A stretch of 64,000 nt of DNA from Apostichopus japonicus (GCF_037975245.1 NC_092563.1:26600960-26664959), one strand, 5' to 3'; shown: positions 1 to 11,400, counted from the first letter of the stretch. The notes: generated by a model from the sequence alone, not told the origin. Made by a program: numbers and translations.

Positions 1-2
1 AC

Positions 3-79
3 TTTGAACAATTGGCAAACCACATTCGGGCCTTAATATCCAAATACACAGATATATTATAGATTACCACAAGGCACTT
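3..79 (+). pseudogene. Tail fragment of a tyrosine-recombinase-like mobile gene
   Basis: Frame 3 reads FEQLANHIRALISKYTDI and, after a one-base shift, YRLPQGT and a stop. This resembles the end of a metazoan tyrosine-recombinase-like family in which a Gly-His is followed by a Tyr-Arg. Bases 4-23 also match, 20 of 20, the minus strand of 7269-7288, where a longer piece of the same kind of gene lies. The fragment is cut by the window edge on the left and by the LTR-like repeat on the right. The family call rests on remembered motif spacing, not on a search. Confidence 0.35.
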
Positions 80-382
80 AACACTACTATTACTAGAAGA
101 CAGTCCTGGCTATTAAAGTTTTTGCTGGACCCACTGATATCTGGACAAGAAGTTGATCACTCTCATTATTACTGAACCATCAGTTTGAACAATCAATCAG
201 CCATACAGCGTTAGCTCGCTAGTCGGTGTCAGAGTACACGCTAGCTGGTGGAATACATGGACAAGCAACTATAAAACCAACGTGTCAAATATTTCTTGTC
301 GTCATCGGCAAAGACCCCGGAGCTCCCATTACCCCACCCCCCAGGAATGTCACCACCGAACATCCTTTCCCCCGGCTTTACA
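75..382 (+). repeat. Left LTR-like direct repeat
   Basis: About 308 bp, starting CACTTAACAC and ending GGCTTTACA. It matches 2269-2582 almost throughout, with small indels, including a short insertion in the right copy near its end. A TGG triplet at 385-387, two bases after the terminal CA, sits where a tRNA primer-binding site would be; I could not assign the tRNA. Confidence 0.6.
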
Positions 383-488
383 AATGGTAGTACGAGTGGA
401 GTGCAAGAGACTGGAGTTTTGCTGATATAAGATTTTGCCGACGTTGATGCGTGGTCAAGGTGGTAACTTTAAGCATTGAAGATTTCTG

Positions 489-1423
489 ATGCTCATTGCA
501 GTGATGGCTGAAATGGACGAGATGAGGAAGAAGTTGAGTGAAATAGAGGAGGAGCTGAGACGTTCAAGGCAGGTTGGCCAGGGTGAACGCTCAGGGGCTG
601 TCTATCTTCTTCCCAAAGAGAAGAAACTGAAGTCATTTGCTGGGTTAGTTTCATTGAAGATGCTCAAGCTGCCATCAAGCTGAGGAAATTGGAAAATATG
701 GAGGCTGTTGATTTCATAATTGCTCACCTGGAGGGATGTGCTCGGCAGGAGATACGCCATCGACCAATGTCTTCAATTGCAGACCCTGTAAAGTTACTGG
801 ATATTCTCCAAGAAACTTTTGGGGAAAGGAGGTCTTTGGGATGACTGATGCGTGAACTCTGCAACAGAATACAAAGGGAGGATGAGACAGTGTCAGGGTA
901 TGCCTTTGCCCTGATGCGGCTCTCAGACAAACTAAATAAGTTTGATGGTGCTCCTAACTTGGAGGAGACTGTTAAAAAACAGTTTCGAGATGGCCTGGCC
1001 GACATGGTGCTCCGAGGTGAAGTAAAAAGGTTGATGAAGGAAGATCCTGCCATAACTTTTATCAGCCTGAGAGACTGGGCCTTGGACATGGCTGAAGAGA
1101 CAACAACTCTCCCAAGGAAAAGAAACCAGAGAGGTGCATACAGTGTAGAAGCCAAGGACATGTCGACCATCCTTGAGACTGTCACTCAATCGCTGCAGAG
1201 TCAGACGGCAATCCTTGCAGCCATCCAAAAAGATCAGACGTTGCTTGCAGAGAGAGTGAGCATGCTAGAAAAGGAAAGATCAAATGTTTACCACCCCGGG
1301 AGAGATGACCGGAGGCCACGAAAGGACAAGAGTAAGGTGGAGTGCTTCCGTTGCCATAAAATGGGGCACTATGCCAGTGAATGTCAAACATCTTTAACAG
1401 AAAAGGAGAGACAGGGAAACTAG
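489..1423 (+). pseudogene. gag-like capsid/nucleocapsid frame, disrupted
   Basis: The reading starts MLIAVMAEMDEMRKK with a coiled-coil-like acidic and basic N-terminus. It then has capsid-like sequence (HLEGCARQEIRHRP, later LRDWALDMAEE) and ends with a zinc knuckle CFRCHKMGHYASEC, the Cys-x2-Cys-x4-His-x4-Cys spacing of retroelement nucleocapsids. Two lesions break it: a frame change near 650 and an in-frame TGA at 842-844, after which 848-1423 is open. The role would be particle assembly and RNA packaging. Its 3' end overlaps the protease frame, which lies in -1. Confidence 0.6.
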
Positions 1424-2232
1424 ATGCCCCCAGGTCCGAGAGTCTGGTGCTGGGTGGTGAGGAGAGAGAGAATGGCTCAACAGTCAGTGCAGTTCTGGTG
1501 GGAAAGAGTCCAACTGCTACTGTAAGGCTGGGTGGTATTCCTGTAGTGGCAACAGTAGACACAGGATCAGAGGTAACTACCATTACTGAGGATTTCTTTA
1601 ACAAGATGTTTTCTGGAATTCCTCTCAGCAAATTAGGTTGGCTAACTATCAGAGCAGCCAATGGAGGAGAGCTACCGTATATCGGCTATTTTGTTGCAGA
1701 TGTCCAGGTAGACAACATTATCATTCATTCTCGTGGTATCCTGGTAGTAAGAGTTTCCAAAGATGTACCTGTGTTACTTGGCATGAATGTCATACAGGAA
1801 TTGCCACCTGAAATGATTGCAGGAAAATTGAATGTGCCATATAAGAAGACTGCTGACAGAAAGATCATCGATGGACTGGTTCGAGTGGCTGGCAAGAACA
1901 AGGTCAGAGTTCCTGCAAAGTCAGTAAGGGTGTTAAATGTTACTGTTCCTGTGTGTCCACCAGGAAAGGAGGTCATCCTTGAACCAATCAGTCAGTTGCC
2001 ACGTGGTCTTTCGGTGGGTGCAACACTTACCATTGCAAATAAAGGGAAGTCCGAGATTCAGGTGGTTAACCAAACAACAGAGGAGATCTGGTTGAATCCA
2101 CGAACACCTATTGGTAAGATGCAGGATGTTACTCTAATAGAAGACAGCACAGTTACATTCAAAGCCATTCTCTCACTCTATCTGGATCGATCGAAACATA
2201 TTGCAATCAGCAGCTTTTATGACTTACAGTGA
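1381..2232 (+). CDS. Retropepsin-like aspartic protease of a retroelement
   Basis: An open frame of 283 codons. The active-site motif ATVDTGSEVTTI (about residue 55) is a classic retropepsin D-T/S-G loop, and VPVLLGMNVI further on resembles the conserved (I/L)LG strand before the end of the fold. The remaining ~120 residues are Lys/Val-rich and unassigned. The true N-terminus is probably set by frameshifting from gag at 1414-1420, so the ATG at 1381 may not be used. It would cleave the Gag polyprotein. Unlike gag it has no stops, which hints at recent activity or selection, but the downstream polymerase is missing. Confidence 0.65.
   Translation: MSNIFNRKGETGKLDAPRSESLVLGGEERENGSTVSAVLVGKSPTATVRLGGIPVVATVDTGSEVTTITEDFFNKMFSGIPLSKLGWLTIRAANGGELPYIGYFVADVQVDNIIIHSRGILVVRVSKDVPVLLGMNVIQELPPEMIAGKLNVPYKKTADRKIIDGLVRVAGKNKVRVPAKSVRVLNVTVPVCPPGKEVILEPISQLPRGLSVGATLTIANKGKSEIQVVNQTTEEIWLNPRTPIGKMQDVTLIEDSTVTFKAILSLYLDRSKHIAISSFYDLQ
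1414..1420 (+). promoter_or_regulatory. Candidate -1 ribosomal frameshift heptamer
   Basis: GGGAAAC lies in the gag phase as G GGA AAC and is followed directly by the gag stop TAG. This is the canonical X XXY YYZ form, and slipping back one base enters the protease frame, which is open from 1381 to 2232. I did not identify a downstream pseudoknot. Confidence 0.6.
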
Positions 2233-2268
2233 ATTCGCTTTATAGTTTGAAGAAGATTTTAATTGCAA

Positions 2269-2582
2269 CACTTAACACTACTATTACTAGAAGACAGTCC
2301 TGGCTACAGTATTAAAGTTCTTGCTGGACCCACTGATATCTGGACAAGAAGTTGATCACTCTCATTATTACTGAACCATCAGTTTGAACAATCCATCAAT
2401 CATACAGCATTAGCTCGCTAGTAGGTGTCAGAATACACGCTAGCTGGTAGAATACATGGACAAGTATAAAACCAACGTGTCAAATATTTCTTGTCATCAT
2501 CGGCTTTGGAGCTCCCATTACCCCACCCCCTAGGAATGTCACCACCGATTCCACCGGACATATCCTTTCCCCCGGCTTTACA
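2269..2582 (+). repeat. Right LTR-like direct repeat
   Basis: Second copy of 75-382, offset 2194 at its left edge. It begins CACTTAACAC just after the end of the protease frame and ends GGCTTTACA. The preceding bases are only weakly purine-rich, so the polypurine tract is not convincing. Confidence 0.6.
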
Positions 2583-2639
2583 TTAAGGTAGTGGAGGTTT
2601 TTTACTACAGGAGTACTGCCCCTGGAATGAAAGATGAAC

Positions 2640-2900
2640 TGTTTGGAATTGATGGAAAGAATGAGCAAATGAGGAAGTACTACTTAACCTTGTATCGCCA
2701 GAGCTAGTATGAGAGCTGTGTGTGATCCATCTGGGGCAATGCAGCTCACACCTCATTGTCACAGATAGTAGTGACAAAGGCAAGGATAATGTGTTCACAT
2801 TTGTAGAAGCTTTGGTTAAATACTTGCTTATCTCAGCAGAAGAGGAGCTTGTCTACTCTGATGGGCCTTAAAGCTAGTTCAAAGACAAGTGTATTCCAGG
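2640..2900 (+). pseudogene. Degenerate DDE-transposase-like fragment
   Basis: One frame reads HLIVTDSSDKGKDNV, then LVYSDGP, stop, S, stop, FKDK. The DSxDKGKD and SDGPxxxFKxK spacing resembles part of a transposase-like protein common in invertebrate genomes. The two stops within the last motif, plus lack of an open frame on either side, make it a relic. Identification is from motif memory only. Confidence 0.3.
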
Positions 2901-3555
2901 AAAGGCAGCACCAGTTTAAAGTCAGATAAGTTTATTTCTTTTCTTTTTTGTAACCTTTGTCATGGCCATAGACAATAAGTTTAAGGTTTTTGTTAAGTTC
3001 CTAAAGTTCAGTGTATACTACAGTGCACATTGTAGCCTTATTATTATTATGAATATTGTTCACAACCCCTGTGCTGAATCCCGATGTGTCAGTACCATAG
3101 TAACTGGTGTCTTAAGTATATAACGGCAAGAATGTATATTGATTGTTGTCAAGTTTGAACATATATTAATATAACTCCTTTTTGTTTTTGCCATTGATAA
3201 ACCTTATTACATCCCCATTTCCCACAATTGGAGGATTGAATAAGTAGTTCATGGTGTAATCTTTTTTGTCTTGAATGTTTTCATTGTAAACCTGTGTAGA
3301 ACTGACTCTGCAGATGTTTTTACAGTAAATATCAGCACTGAACCACTTGGACCTTGAGACAATTTTATCCTGTCTTGAGGCCTATGCTCACCCATTATAA
3401 ATATCGCTTACTCAAATTTTCTTAATTTCCCTGACCGAAGGAAAGGGGGGTTATATTACCTTTCAATTTTCCTCATATTTTAAATATTGTTCCTGCATTT
3501 TAAATTGGGTAGTTATCTTTGATAAAAAGGAAGGTGTTTGACAAGCAATCATACC

Positions 3556-4114
3556 TCTGTGAACCTAAACCTTGTGTGAAGGCTGATGGATTCAGAAATT
3601 TTACTAACTCTGCTGCAAATCTTTGGAATCAGTAACCAGACCATCTTCGAACTTGTTCAAATCTATCAACATTGAAGAGTTTACTGAAGACTAATTTTTT
3701 CTGTTCTGCATTTAAATGTTCATATACTTTCCACTTTGTGAAGCGCCATGGGCATTTACTCGTTTCCTTGAGTGGCACTATATAAAATCTACATCATTAT
3801 TTTTATTATTATTATCGTTAACCTGTTACAGCATATCTGTGAACCTAAACCTCGTGTGAAGGCTGATGGATTCAGAAATTTTACTAACTCTGCTGCAAAT
3901 CTTTGGAATCAGTAACCAGACCATCTTCGAACTTGTTCAAATCTATCAACATTGAAGAGTTTACTGAAGACTAATTTTTTCTGTTCTGCATTTAAATGTT
4001 CATATACTTTCCACTTTGTGAAGCGCCATGGGCATTTACTCGTTTCCTTGAGTGGCACTATATAAAATCTACATCATTATTTTTATTATTATTATCGTTA
4101 ACCTGTTACAGCAT
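3556..4114 (+). repeat. Head-to-tail pair of LINE 3' tails (period 280 bp)
   Basis: Units 3556-3835 and 3836-4114 are almost identical (one clear difference: CCTTGTG versus CCTCGTG). Each contains an ORF2 C-terminal remnant reading SAANLWNQ then a stop and PDHLR, followed later by LKSLLKTNFF, the usual end of CR1/L2-type reverse transcriptases. Each ends in an ATT-rich tail. The near identity points to a recent local duplication rather than two insertions. Confidence 0.6.
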
Positions 4115-7100
4115 AAAAAAACATCAAAACTGTGTGAAAGTGATGAATTAACTTGTCACAAAAGTTACACTTTCTTTTGTGACTTACATGGCATCACATG
4201 ATGTAAATAGACACAGTTTTTAATTAAGATTATCTCCCACAGCAGGTGTGGTGAATAAGGCCCCTTTTGTTTCATTAGTACTCTGGAGCTAAAACCAGCC
4301 CTTCATTGTTTCTCTTTTTTAGCAGTAGATTAGTCACCAGCCCTGGTATTTTTAACATAATCTCATTAATCTGTGTTACCAATCATGAAGAAAATTTGTT
4401 AAACTGTGTTCCTCACCATTATACACAAAGAGAGACAACTAATAATATTAACCATTTCTTATTTGCCTTGTTGGGACCACTTGTCTGGAATGGCCCTACT
4501 GTGGAGAGGAGGCAGCCATTTGTCTCATATTGCAAGAGAAGGTACCACCTTAGAAATATAATAAGTTACTGTAACTACAGTGTCAAAGTGTTACATCCCA
4601 CCCCACTAGCATTAAAGTAGCTTAAGAACTTCATTCTCAATAATCACCCCAAAAATTGTTACGAGACAAAGAAGAGAATGCTTTCACACTTCACAGCATT
4701 GTATAGGTATTCACTGAATTGAAATTAAAGAAGCCATAGCATGTCAATTTGAAGAATGTAGCCAAAGGAAAGAGGCTAACAACAGTAGTTTGACTAAAGT
4801 TAGACGGATTGTGCATCATGGTCAAAGTTTTACTCTTGAAACATACCGTAGGTAATGTCTGAATTAGAAATACTTCCTATGCTCTGACTGTTACGTGCCA
4901 TGTGATAAGGGCTATTACCCTTTATTTGAAAGCTAATGAAAGCTAGAAAAGTCCTTAACCCATTGCCTAATTAACAAACGTATTCAGTTTAAAATTATTT
5001 GATGTCATATATTGCAGCTTACAAACTACAAAGTATCTATAGCAATTGTTTGAGATGCAAAACCAACAACAAAAGGCTGACAAAACATGTTGTCAACATG
5101 AATCCACATTAACATTAACAAGTACATCAAGATTGATGTTACGAACTTTAATTGTGTGGAACCGACCTCAATTTATGTGATCTGTCTGCACTAATTAATA
5201 TTTTTCATATCCTGATTATTATGCCACTCAAAATTTGCATCAAATACTGTTTTCTACTTATTATTAAGTCAATTTAAAAACAAAAATGGAACCTGATTTG
5301 TCCAAAAATAATTCAACAAAATGGCCGAGTTCCCCGATAGGCCCCCCCCTCATATGTAACCCACATTTTATTGCAAAATCCTGCGATCCCGAAAAATTAT
5401 TCCGGTTAAATAACAAACAGTTCTCTCTGACAAGTCCGGTCTAGTGCTTATATTTCACAATCACAGCAAAACTCTTGTCTCAATGTCATACTTCACAAAC
5501 CTTTCAGAATATAGGAAGAAAGGTAAGATATACCCGTATCCCTTTGAGGCCTAATTACAAAAAGTTATTTATGTACATGGAATCTTAAAGGTGCGGTGAT
5601 TATGAATACCTAAATACAATGTTAAGTGTCGGCAGTTGGTAAGTTTGTCACGCTATAGTTGTCAGTAGTAGACCATACAGTATGTCCCATAAGAAGCCAA
5701 GGTCAGAAAATTCACACACAGCTGGTATCGCCTCATGCCTAAATAAACCATACCTCTGTGGCCAAGAGTACCTCAGGAGATAATCTGCATCTCTAAGCTC
5801 ATCTGAGGGAAAACTTCTTCTGCAGACAGAAGGACCCTTCAAGCTCAACTGGCCAGGGAAACCTGTACTTTTCACTTCTAATGAATCTCCAGTGATGGGC
5901 TAGTATTCATCTGGAGAAAACCTGCATCTCTGGTAGAATCTGAAGTATCCTCGTGATAGTCTGGACTCTGGAGGTTCTGTAGAGTAACATGCCAGGTGCC
6001 AATTAATAATCAATATGAAAACAATTTGCTCAAAAGGTAATCTTGCACTAATCCCAGAATTTCAATATCAGCAACATCTGTAATGCTTACCTACTCTATA
6101 ATGAATAAAATAGAACCACTACCATAAAATGGACAACAAACAACAACTCAGCTATAGATTAACAAGTCTGGTTTCTATAGCAACCATATCCTGTCCTAAG
6201 TTAACTCAAGCATGGTATAATGTACAGTATTTGTCACCTCTTACTGTAGTAACTGAAAACACTTGTAAGAACCTCAGTCAAATGTTGCATACAAGATCAA
6301 AACCAGAGAGAAAACCCTTCCAACAGTTACTTGCCTTCAAATACATTACATAACCAGTAGCATAAAAGCAGTCTGCAAGCTAACCCTGGCTGAAGCCATA
6401 CTGAAGTATATAAATTTTAACAGTCAGTGCTTACATATATGGTAACATATGGAATTTGTCACCATGAAGGCAGGGCAAGCAGTCTAGAGACTTGTTACTG
6501 CATGGTCCCATCCATCTGCAACGTGTACACAAACCATAATGCAAAAATGCATTGTGGTTTTGATGATGTAACATTCATGAGCAATCTTCTTCATGAACTT
6601 GACGTAAATGTATATATAGTGATGGTGTACAACATACTTGATCTTAGTAATACAGTGAAAAGCAGTGTGATGTGACAAACAATAAATTCCATTATGACAC
6701 AGGCTGTTCTGAAATGACCATTGACCTCAACCACAGGCTTCTTGTACTAAATGTGATAGATACATCAACATCCTAAATATGACATCTGCCCTTGTTGAAA
6801 TATTTTGAAAAACAAGGCGGTTTTCACAATTTAACCCCTGGTGAACTTAAACGACCAATGACCACTGCTCACAACATTAGGCTTGTTGTACTCAATGTGG
6901 TATTATTTCATACCAAATATGTGATCTGTCTGAGCTTCCTTTGCTATATTATGTTTAGGAAGGTTACGTGTTACTGCATGTAGAGAGACAGGTATGAGCT
7001 AGGTGAGTGAAGTAAATGTTTGGGATCAAATTTGTTGACTTTAAGTGACCTTTGCGATCTTTGACCGCCACCATAAGCAATAATAGGCTCCTTACTGTAT

Positions 7101-7149
7101 ATTTGATATGGTTGAAGTGTCAACATCTCAATCTCAACAAGAGATTTTC
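4115..7149. other. Gene-poor stretch with one dispersed repeat
   Basis: I find no convincing gene. About 4160-4330 is a dispersed repeat whose reverse complement occurs at about 15400-15600; that copy has an extra hairpin insertion. A minus-strand open frame at 5648-5875 (75 codons) has coding-like composition but no family I recognise, and it has no supporting splice context. The rest looks like ordinary AT-rich intergenic DNA. Confidence 0.4.
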
Positions 7150-7896
7150 CAGCAGAAACTTGAAGCTTACGCTTATAGGCCAGGATAAGGAGTAGCTCAC
7201 TTTGGCAAGCATGAGAGACTCTTGTGGAAATCTATAGAATTCCCTCTTTATCTGGACATTGTGGCCAAGTGGTTTGCCAATTGTTCAAGTTCTGATTTCC
7301 TCAGGCCAAGAACCTGGCTTACAGTTGCGATATGCTTGTGAAGTAAGTTTTTTGGTCCTCATATTTTCAGGTTGCTATAGGTTTGCCTGAAGAGCCAGCT
7401 CTGTCATGCAGTCGTACTCCCTCAAAGGTGTAGTCAAAGAGTTTGTATTCCTTGCGAAGATGTAGTTGGGGAGGACTGTACTCTGTCTGTGGAAACTGAT
7501 AAGTATGTCGATGCTCTCCCGCATGGCCAGTGTCAACAGCACAGGGACCCCTGGTCCCCTTTTTCCTCTTACCATAATTAATGTGAGGGGGGCAACAGCA
7601 ATCTTCTCAGCAGTGGTGCATAGATCGGAGAGTTTCATCTTGAACTGCTTCTTGTTTGTTTGCTCCAAGTAATCCTCAATTGCTACCTTTGCTAAGTTCT
7701 TGTAGGAGTCTACATTCATGCCATTGATTTTAATATTGTTTTTTAGGTCTGTCTCCTTTTCATGTAGGAATTTATTTAACTTCAAATACTCTAAGGTGAA
7801 AAGGAGAATTTGTAGCTTCTTTCCATGACAATTGCTACATTTTTGAAGGTCTTGTAGACTAAATGCTTCCAACCGTCTTCCTTTGTTCTTTTGCAT
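7150..7896 (-). pseudogene. Broken tyrosine-recombinase-like gene
   Basis: The minus-strand frame 7896-7375 reads through VRGKRGPGVPVLLT and LPNYIFARN, matching a recurrent metazoan family (…RGKRGRxVPVLLT…NPYVFAR…). After a frame break, 7290-7150 continues with LGHNVQIKREFYRFP, equivalent to that family's Gly-His followed by a Tyr-Arg. The His and Tyr positions resemble tyrosine recombinase catalytic residues, as in Crypton or DIRS-like elements. Stops and shifts between the two parts show it is dead. The catalytic interpretation is inference. Confidence 0.45.
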
Positions 7897-8049
7897 TGTC
7901 CTTCATATTCCTCAGCACCTGTTGGTTAATATCGAGATGATTTAGTCCATGCCTTGCAAGACAGTAAATTGTTGCTGTTTTTGAGGATGAACTGTGCCTC
8001 CAAGCTTCCCTGGAGTTGAATTCCTCCTCATATGTTGCTTGATACAGTA

Positions 8050-10608
8050 CAGTCAGTTGGGGTAAAAAAAAACAAGGGGGTAGTTGGGGTAAAAAAAAAC
8101 AACCTTTTTATAGAAGGGGAATATTTAGCCAAAGTTCCAATTTATTTTGGGTGATAGTCCTATATGTCTAGTTTATTATTATATAATTTCTAGAACTTCG
8201 CTGCCAATCACCGCTTCATCGAATCAAGAGAATACTTAACTAGCAAAATTTGAAGTTTGTACCACATATTCGAAACTTTCTCCTGCATACCCAGCTTACA
8301 GTATATGATGTGGAGATTATTCCAGCAGTTACAGCATAGCAGTTAGTGATATTACTCTCCCCCATGGTAGAATTACTCCAATTTCATTCACGCTGCATGG
8401 GGGGGCCTTGTGTTTTTTTTCCCCAAAAAAATGATGCGAATGGGGTGAAAAAAAACAAGTACTTTCCAGCTCCAATGTACTCCCTATTTTGCCCGAATGG
8501 ATAAATTTTTCCATGTTGGTTTTAGAAGTTAGGCAAATAGTTTTCATATCTGTCATGTGTCAAAAATGTTTAATAATTGGGTAGAAGTAACTGAAATTGG
8601 CTCAACTCTAATATTTCTATTATATTACAGCACATATACACACTGTACAGTATGAATATGGCTGAGCAAATATGACACGAGCCATCCATAATTACGACTT
8701 AAGACAATTTCACAATTTTTTTCCTTTTTCATGTAAAGGTAGTAGCTCATACTTAGATGTAATTACATGCAAACATGATTTTAAGATACATTCATGAAGA
8801 ATGGAGTCAGCAAAACTGCATAAGGTCAAAACATGAAAATCTTGGAAGTCCTATATTTCCAGTCTAACCCAAAAATCTAGGAAGCTCATATTTGGATGGT
8901 AAATTGGTTTAATATTGTGTACAATTTTTTTACTCATCTGGAGGTCAAATTTTGTTTAGGTCAGCAGAAGTCATATCTTGAAACATTGTAAGCCCAATAT
9001 TTCAAGAAACCTTTTTTTGATAGTTGTGTAATTATCCTGATACAGGTAGGTCCCCTTTTGGTTTCCATGATAATTGTTATCTTTGCATTCATGATGGCGT
9101 ATGACGTGTGTGTGTGTGCATTTGTGACGCCCAGCTTGTAAACACGATATCTCAAGAAGGGAGGTTGACGTTGTACCAGTTTCATATTTGATTTGTAGAA
9201 GTACCACATTTGGTACTAGAAGCAAACTGTTCTGTGGAGGTCAAAGGTCATTTGGCGTCCTCAGAGGTCAAATTGTGAAAACCTTGTTACATGATCATAT
9301 CTCAATATTGGAAGCATTTGGGCAGATCTCATATACTTAGTATGAAAGTATATATACAACATTGAGAAAAATAAGCCTGTTGATTTTGGTGAAGGTCAAA
9401 TCAAAGGTCATTTGGGGACAACAGGTCAAATTGTGAAAGTCTTGTGAAAACATGATATTGCAAGAAGGGAACCTTGGACAGAGGTCATATTTGGCAAATA
9501 TAGTCAAGTGGGGTAAAAAAAAAATTTACCTAAAGTTTGCTCTAAAAATTAATGAGTAAAGAGGTATTGTTTCGGTTCCAATGTTCAAGTGTGTGGAGTG
9601 GGATTCTCTTAAAGAGAATCTAACAAAAATAACTATTTTGTAAATGGAAAGTGTCGTTTTTTGCGAAAAATGTTTTTTTTTTACCCCCAAAATTTGCTTA
9701 GTTCGGGGTAAAAAAAAAACAATGCCGGGGTAAAAAAAAACAATGCTAGAAAACAGCTTTTTTTCTTCATGAATGTATCTTAAAATCATGTTTGCATATA
9801 ATTACATCTAAGTATGAGCTATTACCTTTACATGAAAAAGGAAAAAAATTGTGAAATTGTCTTAATTCGTAATTATGGATGGCTCGTGTCATATGTCATG
9901 CTCAGCCATAGTCATACTGTACAGTGTGTATATGATGCTACACAAACGTGGTGTAATATAGTAGAAACATTAGAGTTGAGCCAATTTCAGTTACTTCTGC
10001 CCAATTATTTAACATTTTTGACACATGACACACATGAAAACTATTTGCTTAACCTCTAAAATCAACATAATGGAAAAATTTATCCATTCGGGCAAAATAG
10101 GGGTACATTGGAGACGGAAAGTACTTGTTTTTTTTTTTACCCCATTCGCATCATGTTTTGGGGGTAAAATAAACAAGGCCCCCCCATGAAGCGTGAATGA
10201 AGTTGGAGTAATTCTACCATGGGGAAGTGTAATATCAGGGAGTTGTTATGGAACTCCCTGGTAATATCACCACTGAGCTGCTAGTTAGAGTAGCAGCTCC
10301 CTGATATCACTAACTGCTATGCTGTAACTGCTGGAATAATCTCCACATCATATAAGCTGGGTATGCAGGAGAAAGTTTCGGATATGTGGTGCAAACTTCA
10401 AATTTCGCTATTTTAGCATTCGCTTGATTCGATGAAGCGGTGATTGGCAGCAAAGTGACATAGAGTTCCAGAAATTATATAATAATAAACTAGACGTATA
10501 GGACTATCACCCAAAATAAATTGGAACTTTGGCTAAATATTCCTCGTCTATAAAAGGATTTTTATTTTACCCCAACTACCCCATTGTTTTTTTTACCCCA
10601 ACTGACTA
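8050..10608. mobile_element. Long-TIR DNA element, TA-flanked
   Basis: The left arm (8050-8805) and right arm (about 9765-10608) are inverted copies of each other over roughly 750-840 bp. They start CAGTCAGTTGGGG and end CCCCAACTGACTA, and a TA dinucleotide lies just outside both ends, as in mariner-type insertions. Each arm carries several ggggtaaaaaaaac blocks. The core (8806-9764) has no transposase; it contains repeated GGTCAAAGGTCATTTGG-type phrases. The right arm has a small nested insertion (10236-10303) that the left arm lacks. Confidence 0.65.
10236..10303. mobile_element. Nested hairpin micro-insertion in a TIR arm
   Basis: Starts CAGGGAG and ends CTCCCTG, and contains a perfect short hairpin CAGGGAGTTGTTATGG with its complement. 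The opposite arm near 8345 shows the uninterrupted sequence. ATAT(CA) occurs on both sides. The same palindrome recurs at 11206, 15873, 26617 and (half) 42875. Confidence 0.5.
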
Positions 10609-10779
10609 TATGTATTGAGATATCTCAAAATATCCTCACACACTCATACTGTACAACTTGACTACCTTTAGGTTATTTGCTAGTGGAGAACAAGAGTATT
10701 GACCCTTGCCAAGTATTTCATTGGGGGAGTGTGGGGGGGGGGGGCTACCAGCCTACCAGTGCATAAGCTCTCTATAACA

Positions 10780-11400
10780 GAGAGCATTTTACCATTATCT
10801 TCACCTTCCCATACCCTAGGTACTTACTTACAGTCGCTTAGGTAATACCTATCATAAACAGGAAGTTCTTACATCACACCCCCCAGAAAGATTACTAGTT
10901 CAGTTGGTTTATAAGCCAGCAATATACTCTTCCAACTTATTAGTCCCAGGAGATCACTTGCACTTTGGCCTCCAGTTCAACTTTCTAACAACAGAAACCC
11001 TACACCTCTTTGTGTACCTAATATCAGATCTCTACCAATTAAGTAACCTTCAGTAAGATGTGTGGTCATTTTGTTACTAGCTTATCCTTTGTTTATGTGT
11101 AGTAAGGTAAATATGTGGACAGAGTAACTTCCTGCCCCATCCTCTGTAATCCATTATCAAAGTATAAGATGTAACTTTCACCTATTATATTCAGTGCTAA
11201 TCAACAAGGAGTTATGAACAACTCCCTGGATTCAACCTGTAGTAGCTGTGCTTAGCACGGTTCTCTCTAGCTGACTCTCCCCTGACACACTTACTGTACT
11301 TGGTAGATATCTAGGCAGTTGAAGATCCATATACCCTGTTTAATTCTACTAGTTGATCGTTTACTTATTTCTAGGTCACATACCGCTATGAAAACTATCT
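10780..11400 (+). repeat. Dispersed repeat, copy 1
   Basis: Aligns along its length with about 17530-18400 (shared phrases include AGAGAGCATTTTACCATTAT, AGATCTCTACCAAT and GTAAATATGTGGACAGA). Copy 1 contains a palindromic insert at 11206-11228. Copy 2 contains a Penelope-like insert. No coding content is visible; family unknown. Confidence 0.5.
11206..11228. repeat. Palindromic micro-insertion
   Basis: AAGGAGTTATGAACAACTCCCTG interrupts the dispersed repeat at a place where the 17.9 kb copy reads ATCAACTTTGTGATTCAAC without it. Confidence 0.4.

Larger units (their letters stand above)
75..2582 (+). mobile_element. gag-pro retroelement between LTR-like direct repeats, no reverse transcriptase
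   Basis: Two near-identical direct repeats (75-382 and 2269-2582) enclose about 1.9 kb containing a CCHC gag frame and a retropepsin frame. No reverse transcriptase, RNase H or integrase follows, so the unit is non-autonomous or internally deleted. Both repeats end in CA; their left edges start at CACTTAAC rather than TG. I see no clean target-site duplication. Integration type (Ty3-like or other) cannot be settled without pol. Confidence 0.6.

Noticed and set aside
8961-9225. Overlapping minus-strand frames in the core of the long-TIR element
   Set aside because: The two frames overlap in different phases across a known-looking repeat phrase; neither resembles a transposase.
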